A stretch of 64,000 nt of DNA from contig NZ_JAJIUJ010000011.1 of NCBI RefSeq assembly GCF_020880415.1, forward strand, positions 1 to 64,000. The letters run 5' to 3'. This stretch comes from Xanthomonas euvesicatoria pv. euvesicatoria. GTDB lineage: Bacteria; Pseudomonadota; Gammaproteobacteria; Xanthomonadales; Xanthomonadaceae. The translations under genes and the position numbers were made by a program. Positions 29,053 through 36,532 of this stretch are shown here, in pieces. Numbering within the stretch: the first letter of the stretch is position 1; every line of letters starts with the position of its first letter. Under the pieces are notes generated by a model. That model was not told the DNA's origin. It made no database searches and was given only the letters and a program-made list of their open reading frames with translations.

Positions 29053-32000
29053 GTGCGCATCGCCATCGATCTACAGGCAGCCCAGACCGCCAGCAGGCAT
29101 AGAGGGATCGGGCGTTATTCGCTTGCATTGGCTGAGGCGATGCTGCGTGAGCCGCGCGCGCATGAGTTCTGGTTGGTCATCAATGGCGATATTGCCAGCG
29201 ACGCGATCGATTCGCTTGCTGCTCTGTTGCCACGCGAGCGCGTGGTGGCGTTCCGCACGGCTCAGCCCGTGCATTGGCGCGATCCGGCAAACGCGTGGCG
29301 GCGAACGGCCTCCGAGCATATGCGCGAGTCGTTCCTGCAGGCCTTGCAGCCGGATATCGTCCACGTCACTAGCGTGATCGAGGGTGCGAGCGATGGAGCG
29401 GTGACCTCCATCGGTCGTGGAACGGGGGGGGCACGCACTGCTGCAACCTTGTACGACCTCATCCCGCTCCATGATCCGCGATACATTGCCACCCCATGGG
29501 CCGCAGAATGGTATGCAGATAAGGTCGCCTCGCTGCAGCGGGCCGATGTATTGCTCTCGATCTCCGATTACGTTCGGAACGATGCAATCGAGCGGTTGTC
29601 GGTAGCGCCGGAGCGCGTGGTCAATATCTCGTCTGCGGCCTCGCAGATCTTCAGGCCGATCCATGTCGATAGCGTGCTGCGTGGACGATTTGCGCACGAG
29701 CATGGGATTGTCGGCGGGTACGTGATGTACAGCGGGGCAATGGATCCTCGCAAGAATCTCGAGGCCTTGGTCGCAGCCTATGCGCTGCTGGGTAAAGAGA
29801 AGCAGGAACGTTATCAGCTGGTGGTCACCGGCCACCTGGACGAGTTGGAGCGCGCGCGGCTTGCGCTAGTTGCGCGTCGATTGAAGTTGTCGCCGGACCG
29901 GATCGTCTGTACGGGACACGTGACTGATCAGTCGCTGGTCGAACTGTATTGCGGTGCTGAGCTGTTCGTCCTGCCTTCTTTGCAGGAAGGATTCGGCCTA
30001 CCGTTGCTCGAGGCGATGGCCTGTGGAACCGCCGTGATTGGTGCACGCGCAAGTAGCATTCCGGAGGTGATCGGGCGCGACGATGCCTTGTTCGATCCGA
30101 CCGATCCTGCAGCTATCGCTGGAGCGATGCGGCGCGTTCTGGAAGACACGGACTTTGCGCGCAGCCTCCGCCACCATGGGCCACAACGCGCCCGTGCATT
30201 CTCATGGGCAGGCAGTGCGTCGCGCGCGCTAGATGCGTTCGAGGCCTACGGCCAGTTACATCCGGCCGCTAAGTGGGGCTGGCGAGAGACGAGCGAGGCG
30301 TTGCAGAAAAAGCGTGCTGCGCTCGTCACGGACTTGGCGCACGCATGCGGCAGCCGCGTGCCAGTTGCGGATACGGACCTGGTGCAAGTGGCCGTCGCCA
30401 TGGATGCAAATGAAGATCTGCTGCGCGACGTGTTGCGAAGGCAACATCCGCTCCCCCAGTTCCCCTCGTGGCGTGTGGAAGGGCCGTTTGACAGCAGTTA
30501 TAGCCTCGCCCTGGTAAATCGTGAACTGGCGCGTGCGCTTGATGCGCAGGGGCTGAATGTGCTCTTGCATTCGACCGATGGCTCGGGAGACTTCGACGCC
30601 GATCCAGAATTCCTCGCTTCCGATCAGCAGATTGCGCGGCTTCATTCGCGCGCATCTGGAAGCGCGCCGGTTGCGGCCGACGTGTGCAGCAGGCTGCTGT
30701 ATCCGCCTCGCGTTGCCGACATGGACTCCCGCTTCAACCTGCTGCATGCCTATGCCTGGGAAGAATCGGCCGTGCCCGAGGCTTGGGTTGCCGATTTCAA
30801 CGAGTTCGTCCAAGGCATTTCCGCGCTTTCCACACATGTGGTCAAGGCATTGGTGGACAGTGGGGTCGCGATCCCACTCGGCGTTTGTGGCGCCGGGGTG
30901 GATCACTGGGAATCAATTGCTGCGGCAGAGGGTACTTCGTTGCAGCAACGTGGTTTCAGTTTTCTCCATGTGTCTTCCTGCCTTCCTCGCAAGGGTGTGG
31001 ACGTCCTGTTGCAGTCCTACGGCGATGCCTTCAGCGATCGCGACGACGTATCGCTGATCATCAAGACCTTCGCCAACCCTCAGAACGAAGTTCGTCGTTT
31101 GCTGCATGGCGTACGACGCGCCCGGGCCGACTTTCCTCATGTGATTCTGATCGAGGAAGATCTCGACAGTGCCAGCTTGAAACGTCTTTACTCGCAGTGC
31201 GACGTGATGGTTGCGCCAAGCCGGGCCGAGGGCTTTGGGCTGCCATTGGCAGAGGCGATGTTGTCTGGTCTTGCTGTCATCACCACTGCGTGGGGTGGTC
31301 AATGCGATTTCTGCAACGACCAGACCGCCTGGTTGATTGATTACACATTCGCGCCTGCTGAGACGGTATTTGGGCTCCCTCACTCGGTCTGGGCTGAACC
31401 CTCCCGGACAGGGCTAAGCCGACTTTTGCGCGAAGTGCACCGTCTCCCCGCCGAGCAGCGCAACGAGCGGACCCGTCGTGGTCGACAGCTCCTGCAGGGC
31501 CACTTCAAATGGGCGGATGTGGCGCAGCGGCTCCTGGCGTTTGTTCGCGACCTGTGGGCTCGGCCGATTCGCACTGCCACGCCTCTCATCGCGTGGATTG
31601 CGCCCTCCTCGCCAGCTCAGAGCTCGGGTGGCGTTTTCGCTGAGCTCAGTGGCCTGGCTGGCGAGTTAACGCTATTTGAGATCGACGCATCGATCATATA
31701 TTCAGGCGCGACGATGCCGGCAGGCCTGGTTTCCCTGTCTGAACCGCGCCATTGCCCAACCCGCTCCCTTCCTGTCATCGGCCATCAGCTGACCAATGCG
31801 GTGGTAATCGATTGTCCTCACATCCTGCATCATGGTCATTGGTTCGCTGGCCTGTTGGAGGATCAACTCGATCGTGGTCGGATTGTCGTTGTGCTGTTGC
31901 GTCGAGTTGCCGCATCCGATCCTTGGGAGCCTGCGCTGATTCGTGCACTCAGGCGATGCGATCGCGTCCTGGTCGAGGGGTTTGCCGATCTCAATCTGCT

Positions 32001-32172
32001 CAAGAGCCAGGGCGTCAGTGCGAACACGGCGATCCTCCCCACCCTTGGGGACAACGTGGAGATCCAGCAATCTGCGTTGCGTGTATGGAGCATCGTCCGT
32101 GCACTGCTGTGGCAGCGGCATGCTGATCCTTCGATTTTCTCGCCGCGGCCTGCAGAGGTAGTCTGCTCGTGA
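29053..32172 (+). CDS. Large multi-domain glycosyltransferase (GT4 x2 plus partial third domain), WbdA-like
   Basis: 1039 aa starting at GTG 29053, three bases after the preceding stop. Domain 1 (about 1-400): RGIGRYSLAL, SGAMDPRKNLEAL, and E-x7-E motif EGFGLPLLEAMACG near 312. Domain 2 (about 470-830): VSSCLPRKGVDVLL and EGFGLPLAEAMLSG near 725. Residues about 845-1039 start like a third Rossmann-type GT domain (LIAWIAPSSPAQSSGG; CDRVLVEGFADLN) but stop before any E-x7-E motif. Multi-domain proteins of this kind polymerise mannan or rhamnan O-chains at the cytoplasmic membrane. GC is lower than in the flanks. A G8 tract lies at codons 124-127. The sugar specificity, probably D-rhamnose from GDP-rhamnose, is inferred from gmd/rmd nearby. 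Confidence 0.85.
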   Translation: MRIAIDLQAAQTASRHRGIGRYSLALAEAMLREPRAHEFWLVINGDIASDAIDSLAALLPRERVVAFRTAQPVHWRDPANAWRRTASEHMRESFLQALQPDIVHVTSVIEGASDGAVTSIGRGTGGARTAATLYDLIPLHDPRYIATPWAAEWYADKVASLQRADVLLSISDYVRNDAIERLSVAPERVVNISSAASQIFRPIHVDSVLRGRFAHEHGIVGGYVMYSGAMDPRKNLEALVAAYALLGKEKQERYQLVVTGHLDELERARLALVARRLKLSPDRIVCTGHVTDQSLVELYCGAELFVLPSLQEGFGLPLLEAMACGTAVIGARASSIPEVIGRDDALFDPTDPAAIAGAMRRVLEDTDFARSLRHHGPQRARAFSWAGSASRALDAFEAYGQLHPAAKWGWRETSEALQKKRAALVTDLAHACGSRVPVADTDLVQVAVAMDANEDLLRDVLRRQHPLPQFPSWRVEGPFDSSYSLALVNRELARALDAQGLNVLLHSTDGSGDFDADPEFLASDQQIARLHSRASGSAPVAADVCSRLLYPPRVADMDSRFNLLHAYAWEESAVPEAWVADFNEFVQGISALSTHVVKALVDSGVAIPLGVCGAGVDHWESIAAAEGTSLQQRGFSFLHVSSCLPRKGVDVLLQSYGDAFSDRDDVSLIIKTFANPQNEVRRLLHGVRRARADFPHVILIEEDLDSASLKRLYSQCDVMVAPSRAEGFGLPLAEAMLSGLAVITTAWGGQCDFCNDQTAWLIDYTFAPAETVFGLPHSVWAEPSRTGLSRLLREVHRLPAEQRNERTRRGRQLLQGHFKWADVAQRLLAFVRDLWARPIRTATPLIAWIAPSSPAQSSGGVFAELSGLAGELTLFEIDASIIYSGATMPAGLVSLSEPRHCPTRSLPVIGHQLTNAVVIDCPHILHHGHWFAGLLEDQLDRGRIVVVLLRRVAASDPWEPALIRALRRCDRVLVEGFADLNLLKSQGVSANTAILPTLGDNVEIQQSALRVWSIVRALLWQRHADPSIFSPRPAEVVCS
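29424..29431 (+). repeat. Homopolymer G8 inside the glycosyltransferase coding sequence
   Basis: Eight consecutive G bases encode part of Gly-Thr-Gly-Gly-Ala at codons 124-127. The frame is intact in this sequence. Loss of one G would shift translation to a frame that stops at 29605, removing both E-x7-E motifs. Confidence 0.9.
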
Positions 32173-32254
32173 CAGTCATTCTTTTCGGCCTCTCTCTTTC
32201 GGTTTCCGCGATCGTGACAATTCTGATCCCGCTCTCTTCGGTAAGCTTAATCTC

Positions 32255-33049
32255 ATGAAAGACCTGCTGCGCCCCCTATGGGTATACCGATACTTCATCT
32301 TCTCTTCGATCAAGAACGAATTGAGGATGCGCTTTATCCAAAGCAAGCTTGGTGCGTTGTGGATGATCATCCATCCGCTGATGCAGGTACTGATCTTCGC
32401 AACGATCCTCTCCGAGGTTCTCGCGGCGAAGCTGCCTGGAATCGACAATAAATATGCCTATGCGCTGTACTTGATGTCTGGAACACTATGCTGGAGCCTG
32501 TTTAACGAGACTATCAATAAATGTGTCTCGCTATTCGTGGAAAACGGAAACCTGATGAAGAAAATGGCATTCCCAAGGATATGCCTTCCCTTCATTGCCG
32601 CAGGAGCAATGCTGGTTAACAACCTTCTGCTGCTGCTCGCCATCTTCATCGTGTTTGCGGTGCTTGGTCATTATCCGGGGTTGCAGGTCCTTTGGTTGCC
32701 GTTCCTGCTGGTGCTGACATTGACCTTCGCGATGTCGTTGGGCTTGTTGCTAGGGGTGTTCAATGTATTCATGCGCGACATCGCCCAAGTCGTGCCAGTG
32801 GTGCTTCAGGCGCTTTTCTGGCTGACGCCCATTGTCTACAACATCAGCATTCTTCCCGAGGACGTCGCCAAGGTCTTTAAACTCAACCCCCTGTTTCCGC
32901 TGGTGACGGCTTATCAGCAGGTACTGCTTTACGGCACAACACCGGATTGGCGCTCATTGATGCCGCTATGTGCGGCCACTGCGATACTGGGCCTGATGTC
33001 GTTAGTGGTGTTCCGACGTGCCAGTCAAGAAATGGTGGATGCGCTATGA
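32255..33049 (+). CDS. wzm: O-antigen ABC transporter permease Wzm
   Basis: 264 aa ABC-2 type permease with about six membrane segments. The N-terminal RYFIFSSIKNELRMRFIQSKLGALWMI is the cytoplasmic entry typical of Wzm/KpsM-like exporters. SLGLLLGVFNVFMRDIAQVV and QALFWLTPIVYN are characteristic of polysaccharide exporters. Exports undecaprenyl-PP-linked O-antigen across the inner membrane with Wzt. Its stop overlaps the wzt start (ATGA). 82 bp follow the glycosyltransferase gene with no obvious promoter, so it is probably the same transcript. Confidence 0.93.
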   Translation: MKDLLRPLWVYRYFIFSSIKNELRMRFIQSKLGALWMIIHPLMQVLIFATILSEVLAAKLPGIDNKYAYALYLMSGTLCWSLFNETINKCVSLFVENGNLMKKMAFPRICLPFIAAGAMLVNNLLLLLAIFIVFAVLGHYPGLQVLWLPFLLVLTLTFAMSLGLLLGVFNVFMRDIAQVVPVVLQALFWLTPIVYNISILPEDVAKVFKLNPLFPLVTAYQQVLLYGTTPDWRSLMPLCAATAILGLMSLVVFRRASQEMVDAL

Positions 33050-34332
33050 GCGATGTCGTAATGCGTGTTGAGGACGTTGGCAAGGCCTATCGGGTCTGGA
33101 GCAGTCAATGGTTGCGGGCGGCCAGTTGGTTCGGTGCTCCAGTGCAGGCGCGCGAGGAACATTGGATCCTGCGCAATGTGTCGTTTTCGATCAAGACCGG
33201 CGAATCCGTTGGCGTAGTGGGGCGCAACGGTGCGGGTAAAAGTACGCTGCTGAAACTGATCACCGGAACCGTGCAGCCTACTGAAGGCGTCATTGCCCGG
33301 TCGGGGCGAATCGCGGCGATCCTGGAGCTGGGCATGGGATTCAACCCGGACCTGACAGGCAGGCAGAATGCGTACCATTCAGCAGGTTTGATGGGGTACT
33401 CTCAACAGCAAATCGATGCGGCCATGCCCGGCATCGAGCGGTTCGCCGAGGTTGGAGAATACTTCGATACGCCAGTGCGGACCTACTCCAGCGGAATGCA
33501 GGTGCGGGTGGCATTCGCCGTAGCGACGGCGTTCCGCCCCGACGTGTTGATCGTCGATGAGGCGCTTTCTGTGGGAGACGCCTATTTTCAGGCGAAGTGC
33601 TTCAAGCGCGTCCAGGAATTCAAGGAGCTGGGAACCACATTGATCCTGGTGAGTCATGCAGTGGGTGACATCGTCAAGCACTGCGAGCGCGTGCTATTCA
33701 TCAAAGATGGCGGCGTCTATGCCGACGGCCCGGCGCGTGAAGTTTCCAATCTTTATCTGGACGAGCTTTTTGGGCGAAAGAGCAGTCCTGATTCTGCGCG
33801 TGCGGACGTTCCGATCAAAGCGATCCCAGGCGAAAGCATCGATGACGTATTCCACACTCGCCCTTTGTATAACCGCAACGAGCATCGTTGGGGTCAGGGC
33901 GGAGCGAAGATCGTCGACTATGCGGTGACCAGTAGTGGCGAGCGTTTTCCCGCGCGTATCGACAGCGGTGCGGTCACGAAATTCCACATGAAGATCTTTT
34001 TCGAGCGTGACTTTGACAACGTGGTCCCAGGTCTGTTGTTGAAGACGCTCGAAGGGCTGTTCCTCTATGGGACAAATTCATTTTTGGCGAGCGACGGGCG
34101 GAAGATGCTTTCCCCACGCGCAGGCGATGTGATTACCTGCCATTTCGCATTGCCGCTGAGCGTCAATGAGGGGCATTACATGGTGTCGTTGGGGGTGTCG
34201 AGCGGCGATCCGCTCGGCGAGTTGGTGCCCCTGGACAGGCGCTATGATTCCATCTTGCTGGATGTCAGCCGTCCCATGCAGTTCTGGGGCATCGTTGACT
34301 TGAATGCCGAATTTTCCGCCGACGTTTCTTGA
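33046..34332 (+). CDS. wzt: O-antigen ABC transporter ATPase Wzt with C-terminal glycan-binding extension
   Basis: 428 aa. The nucleotide-binding domain occupies about 1-240: Walker A GRNGAGKST near 60-68, signature YSSGMQVRVAFA near 147, Walker B VLIVDEALSVGDA near 167, then H-loop LVSHA. Residues about 260-428 are a C-terminal extension (KIVDYAVTSSGERFP, PLSVNEGHYMVSLGVSSGD, FWGIVDLNAEF) of the type that, in E. coli O8/O9a Wzt, recognises the modified non-reducing end of the chain before export. Its presence fits with the cap-adding protein encoded immediately downstream. Confidence 0.94.
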   Translation: MSDVVMRVEDVGKAYRVWSSQWLRAASWFGAPVQAREEHWILRNVSFSIKTGESVGVVGRNGAGKSTLLKLITGTVQPTEGVIARSGRIAAILELGMGFNPDLTGRQNAYHSAGLMGYSQQQIDAAMPGIERFAEVGEYFDTPVRTYSSGMQVRVAFAVATAFRPDVLIVDEALSVGDAYFQAKCFKRVQEFKELGTTLILVSHAVGDIVKHCERVLFIKDGGVYADGPAREVSNLYLDELFGRKSSPDSARADVPIKAIPGESIDDVFHTRPLYNRNEHRWGQGGAKIVDYAVTSSGERFPARIDSGAVTKFHMKIFFERDFDNVVPGLLLKTLEGLFLYGTNSFLASDGRKMLSPRAGDVITCHFALPLSVNEGHYMVSLGVSSGDPLGELVPLDRRYDSILLDVSRPMQFWGIVDLNAEFSADVS

Positions 34333-34384
34333 TTGCCGTCCGTGTCCGCGCCGCCGGCGTGCCGCTAATTCCAGGTTTCTATTG

Positions 34385-36532
34385 ATGACGCATTCCGTTT
34401 CCCCGGGCAACAGTTCTATCGCCGATCTCGTTGCTGCGTTACCCGAAAAGTATCAGCCCATTTTTGGCCATCCAGAAATTTCCGACGGTAGCTCCCGTGG
34501 TTGCGAGGACCGCCTGAAGGTCATCCTCGATGTGGTCGACCACCTGCGGATGGCATTGGGGCGTCCGATTCGGGTGCTCGATCTTGGATGCGCGCAAGGC
34601 TATTTCTCCCTCAACCTGGCGGCGCGGGGGGCCATCGTCCATGGTGCGGATTTTCTTGATCGCAATGTAGCGGTCTGCCGGGCGCTGGCGGAAGAGCAGG
34701 GCTTCGTGGCCGCCACCTTCGAATGTGCCCGGATCGAGGACATCGTCGGGGGGCTGGAGGTTGGCAGATATGATCTCGTCCTCGGGCTGAGCGTCTTTCA
34801 TCACCTGATTCATGAGCATGGCCTGGAGCCTATTGTCGGGTTGATTGGGCAGATCGACGCCTGCATCGCAGTTGGCATATACGAGCTTGCTGTGCGGGAA
34901 GAGCCGCTGTATTGGGGTGCATCGCAGCCGGGTGATCCCGCGCAATTGCTGCAGCGCTATGCGTTTCTCCGAGTGCTGGCTCATCAGGGAACGCATCTGT
35001 CAGGTATCGCCAGGCCCTTGTATTTCGCAAGCAGCCGTTACTGGCTGCTTGGTAATGACTTCCGCGAATTTCTCTCGTGGCGCACGGAATCACACGCCCA
35101 TGCGATGAACAGTCACGCAGGGACGCGACGCTACTACTTTGCCGATGGCGTGATTCTCAAGCAGATGTCATTGGTTGAGACGTCGAGGAAGAAGATCAAC
35201 CTCGCAGAGTACGAGAACGAAGTGAGCTTCTTGCGTGATCCGCCTCCTGGGGTGGCTGTTCCGGCTCTGATGCACAACCTGGAGGACAGTCGCGATGTAT
35301 GGATTCTGCGAGAGCAGCTGCCAGGGCGCCTGCTTTCGGAGATGATCCAAGACAAGGCCCCGTATTCCTACGAGGAGATAGCCGATTCCATCATTGCGCA
35401 ACTTGTTGCGCTGGAGGCGGTCGGGCTTTACCACAACGATCTGCGCTGTTGGAACCTGCTTGTCAACGATAATGGCACTGCCACCTTTATCGACTATGGT
35501 GCCGTCTCGACTAGCGCAGTTGATTGCGTCTGGCCTGATGATCTGCTTCTTTCGCTTTTGATAACGCTGCGGGAATTGGTGCAGGGGCAGATCGCACCGC
35601 CTTTGCCCGTTCGCCGCCCGCTCCTCGATATCTCCATGCTGCCGGCTCGCTACCGGGTCGCGTTCTATACGATATTCAATCGCCCAAGTGGGGAATGGAC
35701 GTTTCGCGCTTTGAGGGAGGCGATCGGCCAAGAAGATGGGGAGGCAGAGGGAGCCGGCTGGGTATGGCTGTTGCGAAAGCAGGAGCGTGCACTTCTCATC
35801 TATGAGCAGGCCATCCGGGCGGCCGAAGCACGCTCGGCCGAAGTCCAGACCAAGCTCAATGAGTCGCTGAGTAACGCGCATCACTGGTATCTGCGCGCAA
35901 ATGAGCGCGAAGAGGCCATCGACAAGCTGAACAGCGAGATCAATGGGCTGAAAGACACTATCGGCGAGTTGCATCATCTGCAGCTGTCGGGCACCTCGAA
36001 CATCCATGACCTCCGCCGGAGATTGGAAACTTCAGGTGCCAGCTTCACGGTCGTCCGTGAGCAGCTGGATGAACTCCGCATGCAGCTCGATTCTTCACTT
36101 CAAAACGCCCACCACTGGTGCCTGCGTGCCAGCACTGCCGAGCAAAACCTGCACGATATCCAGACTAGCGCGTCATGGCGTCTGACGCGCCCTTTAAGAG
36201 GGATGGCGCGTTTGGTGAGGTCGCCTCGCGCATCGCTGAAGCGGATCCTACTTGCTCTGGTTCGCCGAGTTCTCAAGCGCCCGGCGCTTGCCCGTGCGCT
36301 AAACAACTGGTTACGTATGGCGCCTTCTGTCCATGCCAGGATCAGGGGCGCCGTCGCGGCGGATATGGGGATTGATCGCGTGATTCAGCCAGTGATGGAG
36401 GATCGGCCGCGCCCCGACCAGGTTGTGGATGTCACCGTGCTTGCCGAGCCGGTCGCGGCAGCGAGGCTGTCTGCCCGTGGTCATCAGATCTATGAGCGCA
36501 TGTTGGCCATACGCAATGGGGAGTCTGCTTAA
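34385..36532 (+). CDS. WbdD-like O-chain terminator: methyltransferase, kinase, coiled-coil ruler
   Basis: 715 aa from the ATG at 34385. Residues about 40-230: SAM methyltransferase with motif I VLDLGCAQGYF (64-74). Residues about 245-450: atypical protein-kinase fold with Lys259 (GVILKQ), catalytic loop His350-Asn-Asp352-Leu-Arg-Cys-Trp-Asn357 and metal-binding Asp370 in FIDYG. Residues about 463-595: charged coiled coil containing two copies of an L-x2-SL-x-NAHHW-x-LRA unit (491-505 and 568-582). Residues 596-660 are strongly basic and amphipathic (SWRLTRPLRGMARLVRSP), suggesting membrane contact. The same order as E. coli O9a WbdD, which caps the chain with methyl phosphate and sets its length through the coiled coil. 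Its stop overlaps the next start by one base. Confidence 0.85.
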   Translation: MTHSVSPGNSSIADLVAALPEKYQPIFGHPEISDGSSRGCEDRLKVILDVVDHLRMALGRPIRVLDLGCAQGYFSLNLAARGAIVHGADFLDRNVAVCRALAEEQGFVAATFECARIEDIVGGLEVGRYDLVLGLSVFHHLIHEHGLEPIVGLIGQIDACIAVGIYELAVREEPLYWGASQPGDPAQLLQRYAFLRVLAHQGTHLSGIARPLYFASSRYWLLGNDFREFLSWRTESHAHAMNSHAGTRRYYFADGVILKQMSLVETSRKKINLAEYENEVSFLRDPPPGVAVPALMHNLEDSRDVWILREQLPGRLLSEMIQDKAPYSYEEIADSIIAQLVALEAVGLYHNDLRCWNLLVNDNGTATFIDYGAVSTSAVDCVWPDDLLLSLLITLRELVQGQIAPPLPVRRPLLDISMLPARYRVAFYTIFNRPSGEWTFRALREAIGQEDGEAEGAGWVWLLRKQERALLIYEQAIRAAEARSAEVQTKLNESLSNAHHWYLRANEREEAIDKLNSEINGLKDTIGELHHLQLSGTSNIHDLRRRLETSGASFTVVREQLDELRMQLDSSLQNAHHWCLRASTAEQNLHDIQTSASWRLTRPLRGMARLVRSPRASLKRILLALVRRVLKRPALARALNNWLRMAPSVHARIRGAVAADMGIDRVIQPVMEDRPRPDQVVDVTVLAEPVAAARLSARGHQIYERMLAIRNGESA

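Noticed and set aside
29424-29431. Frameshift or sequencing error at the G8 tract
   Set aside because: The frame is intact and the protein aligns with its paralogue on both sides of the tract, with only one extra residue.
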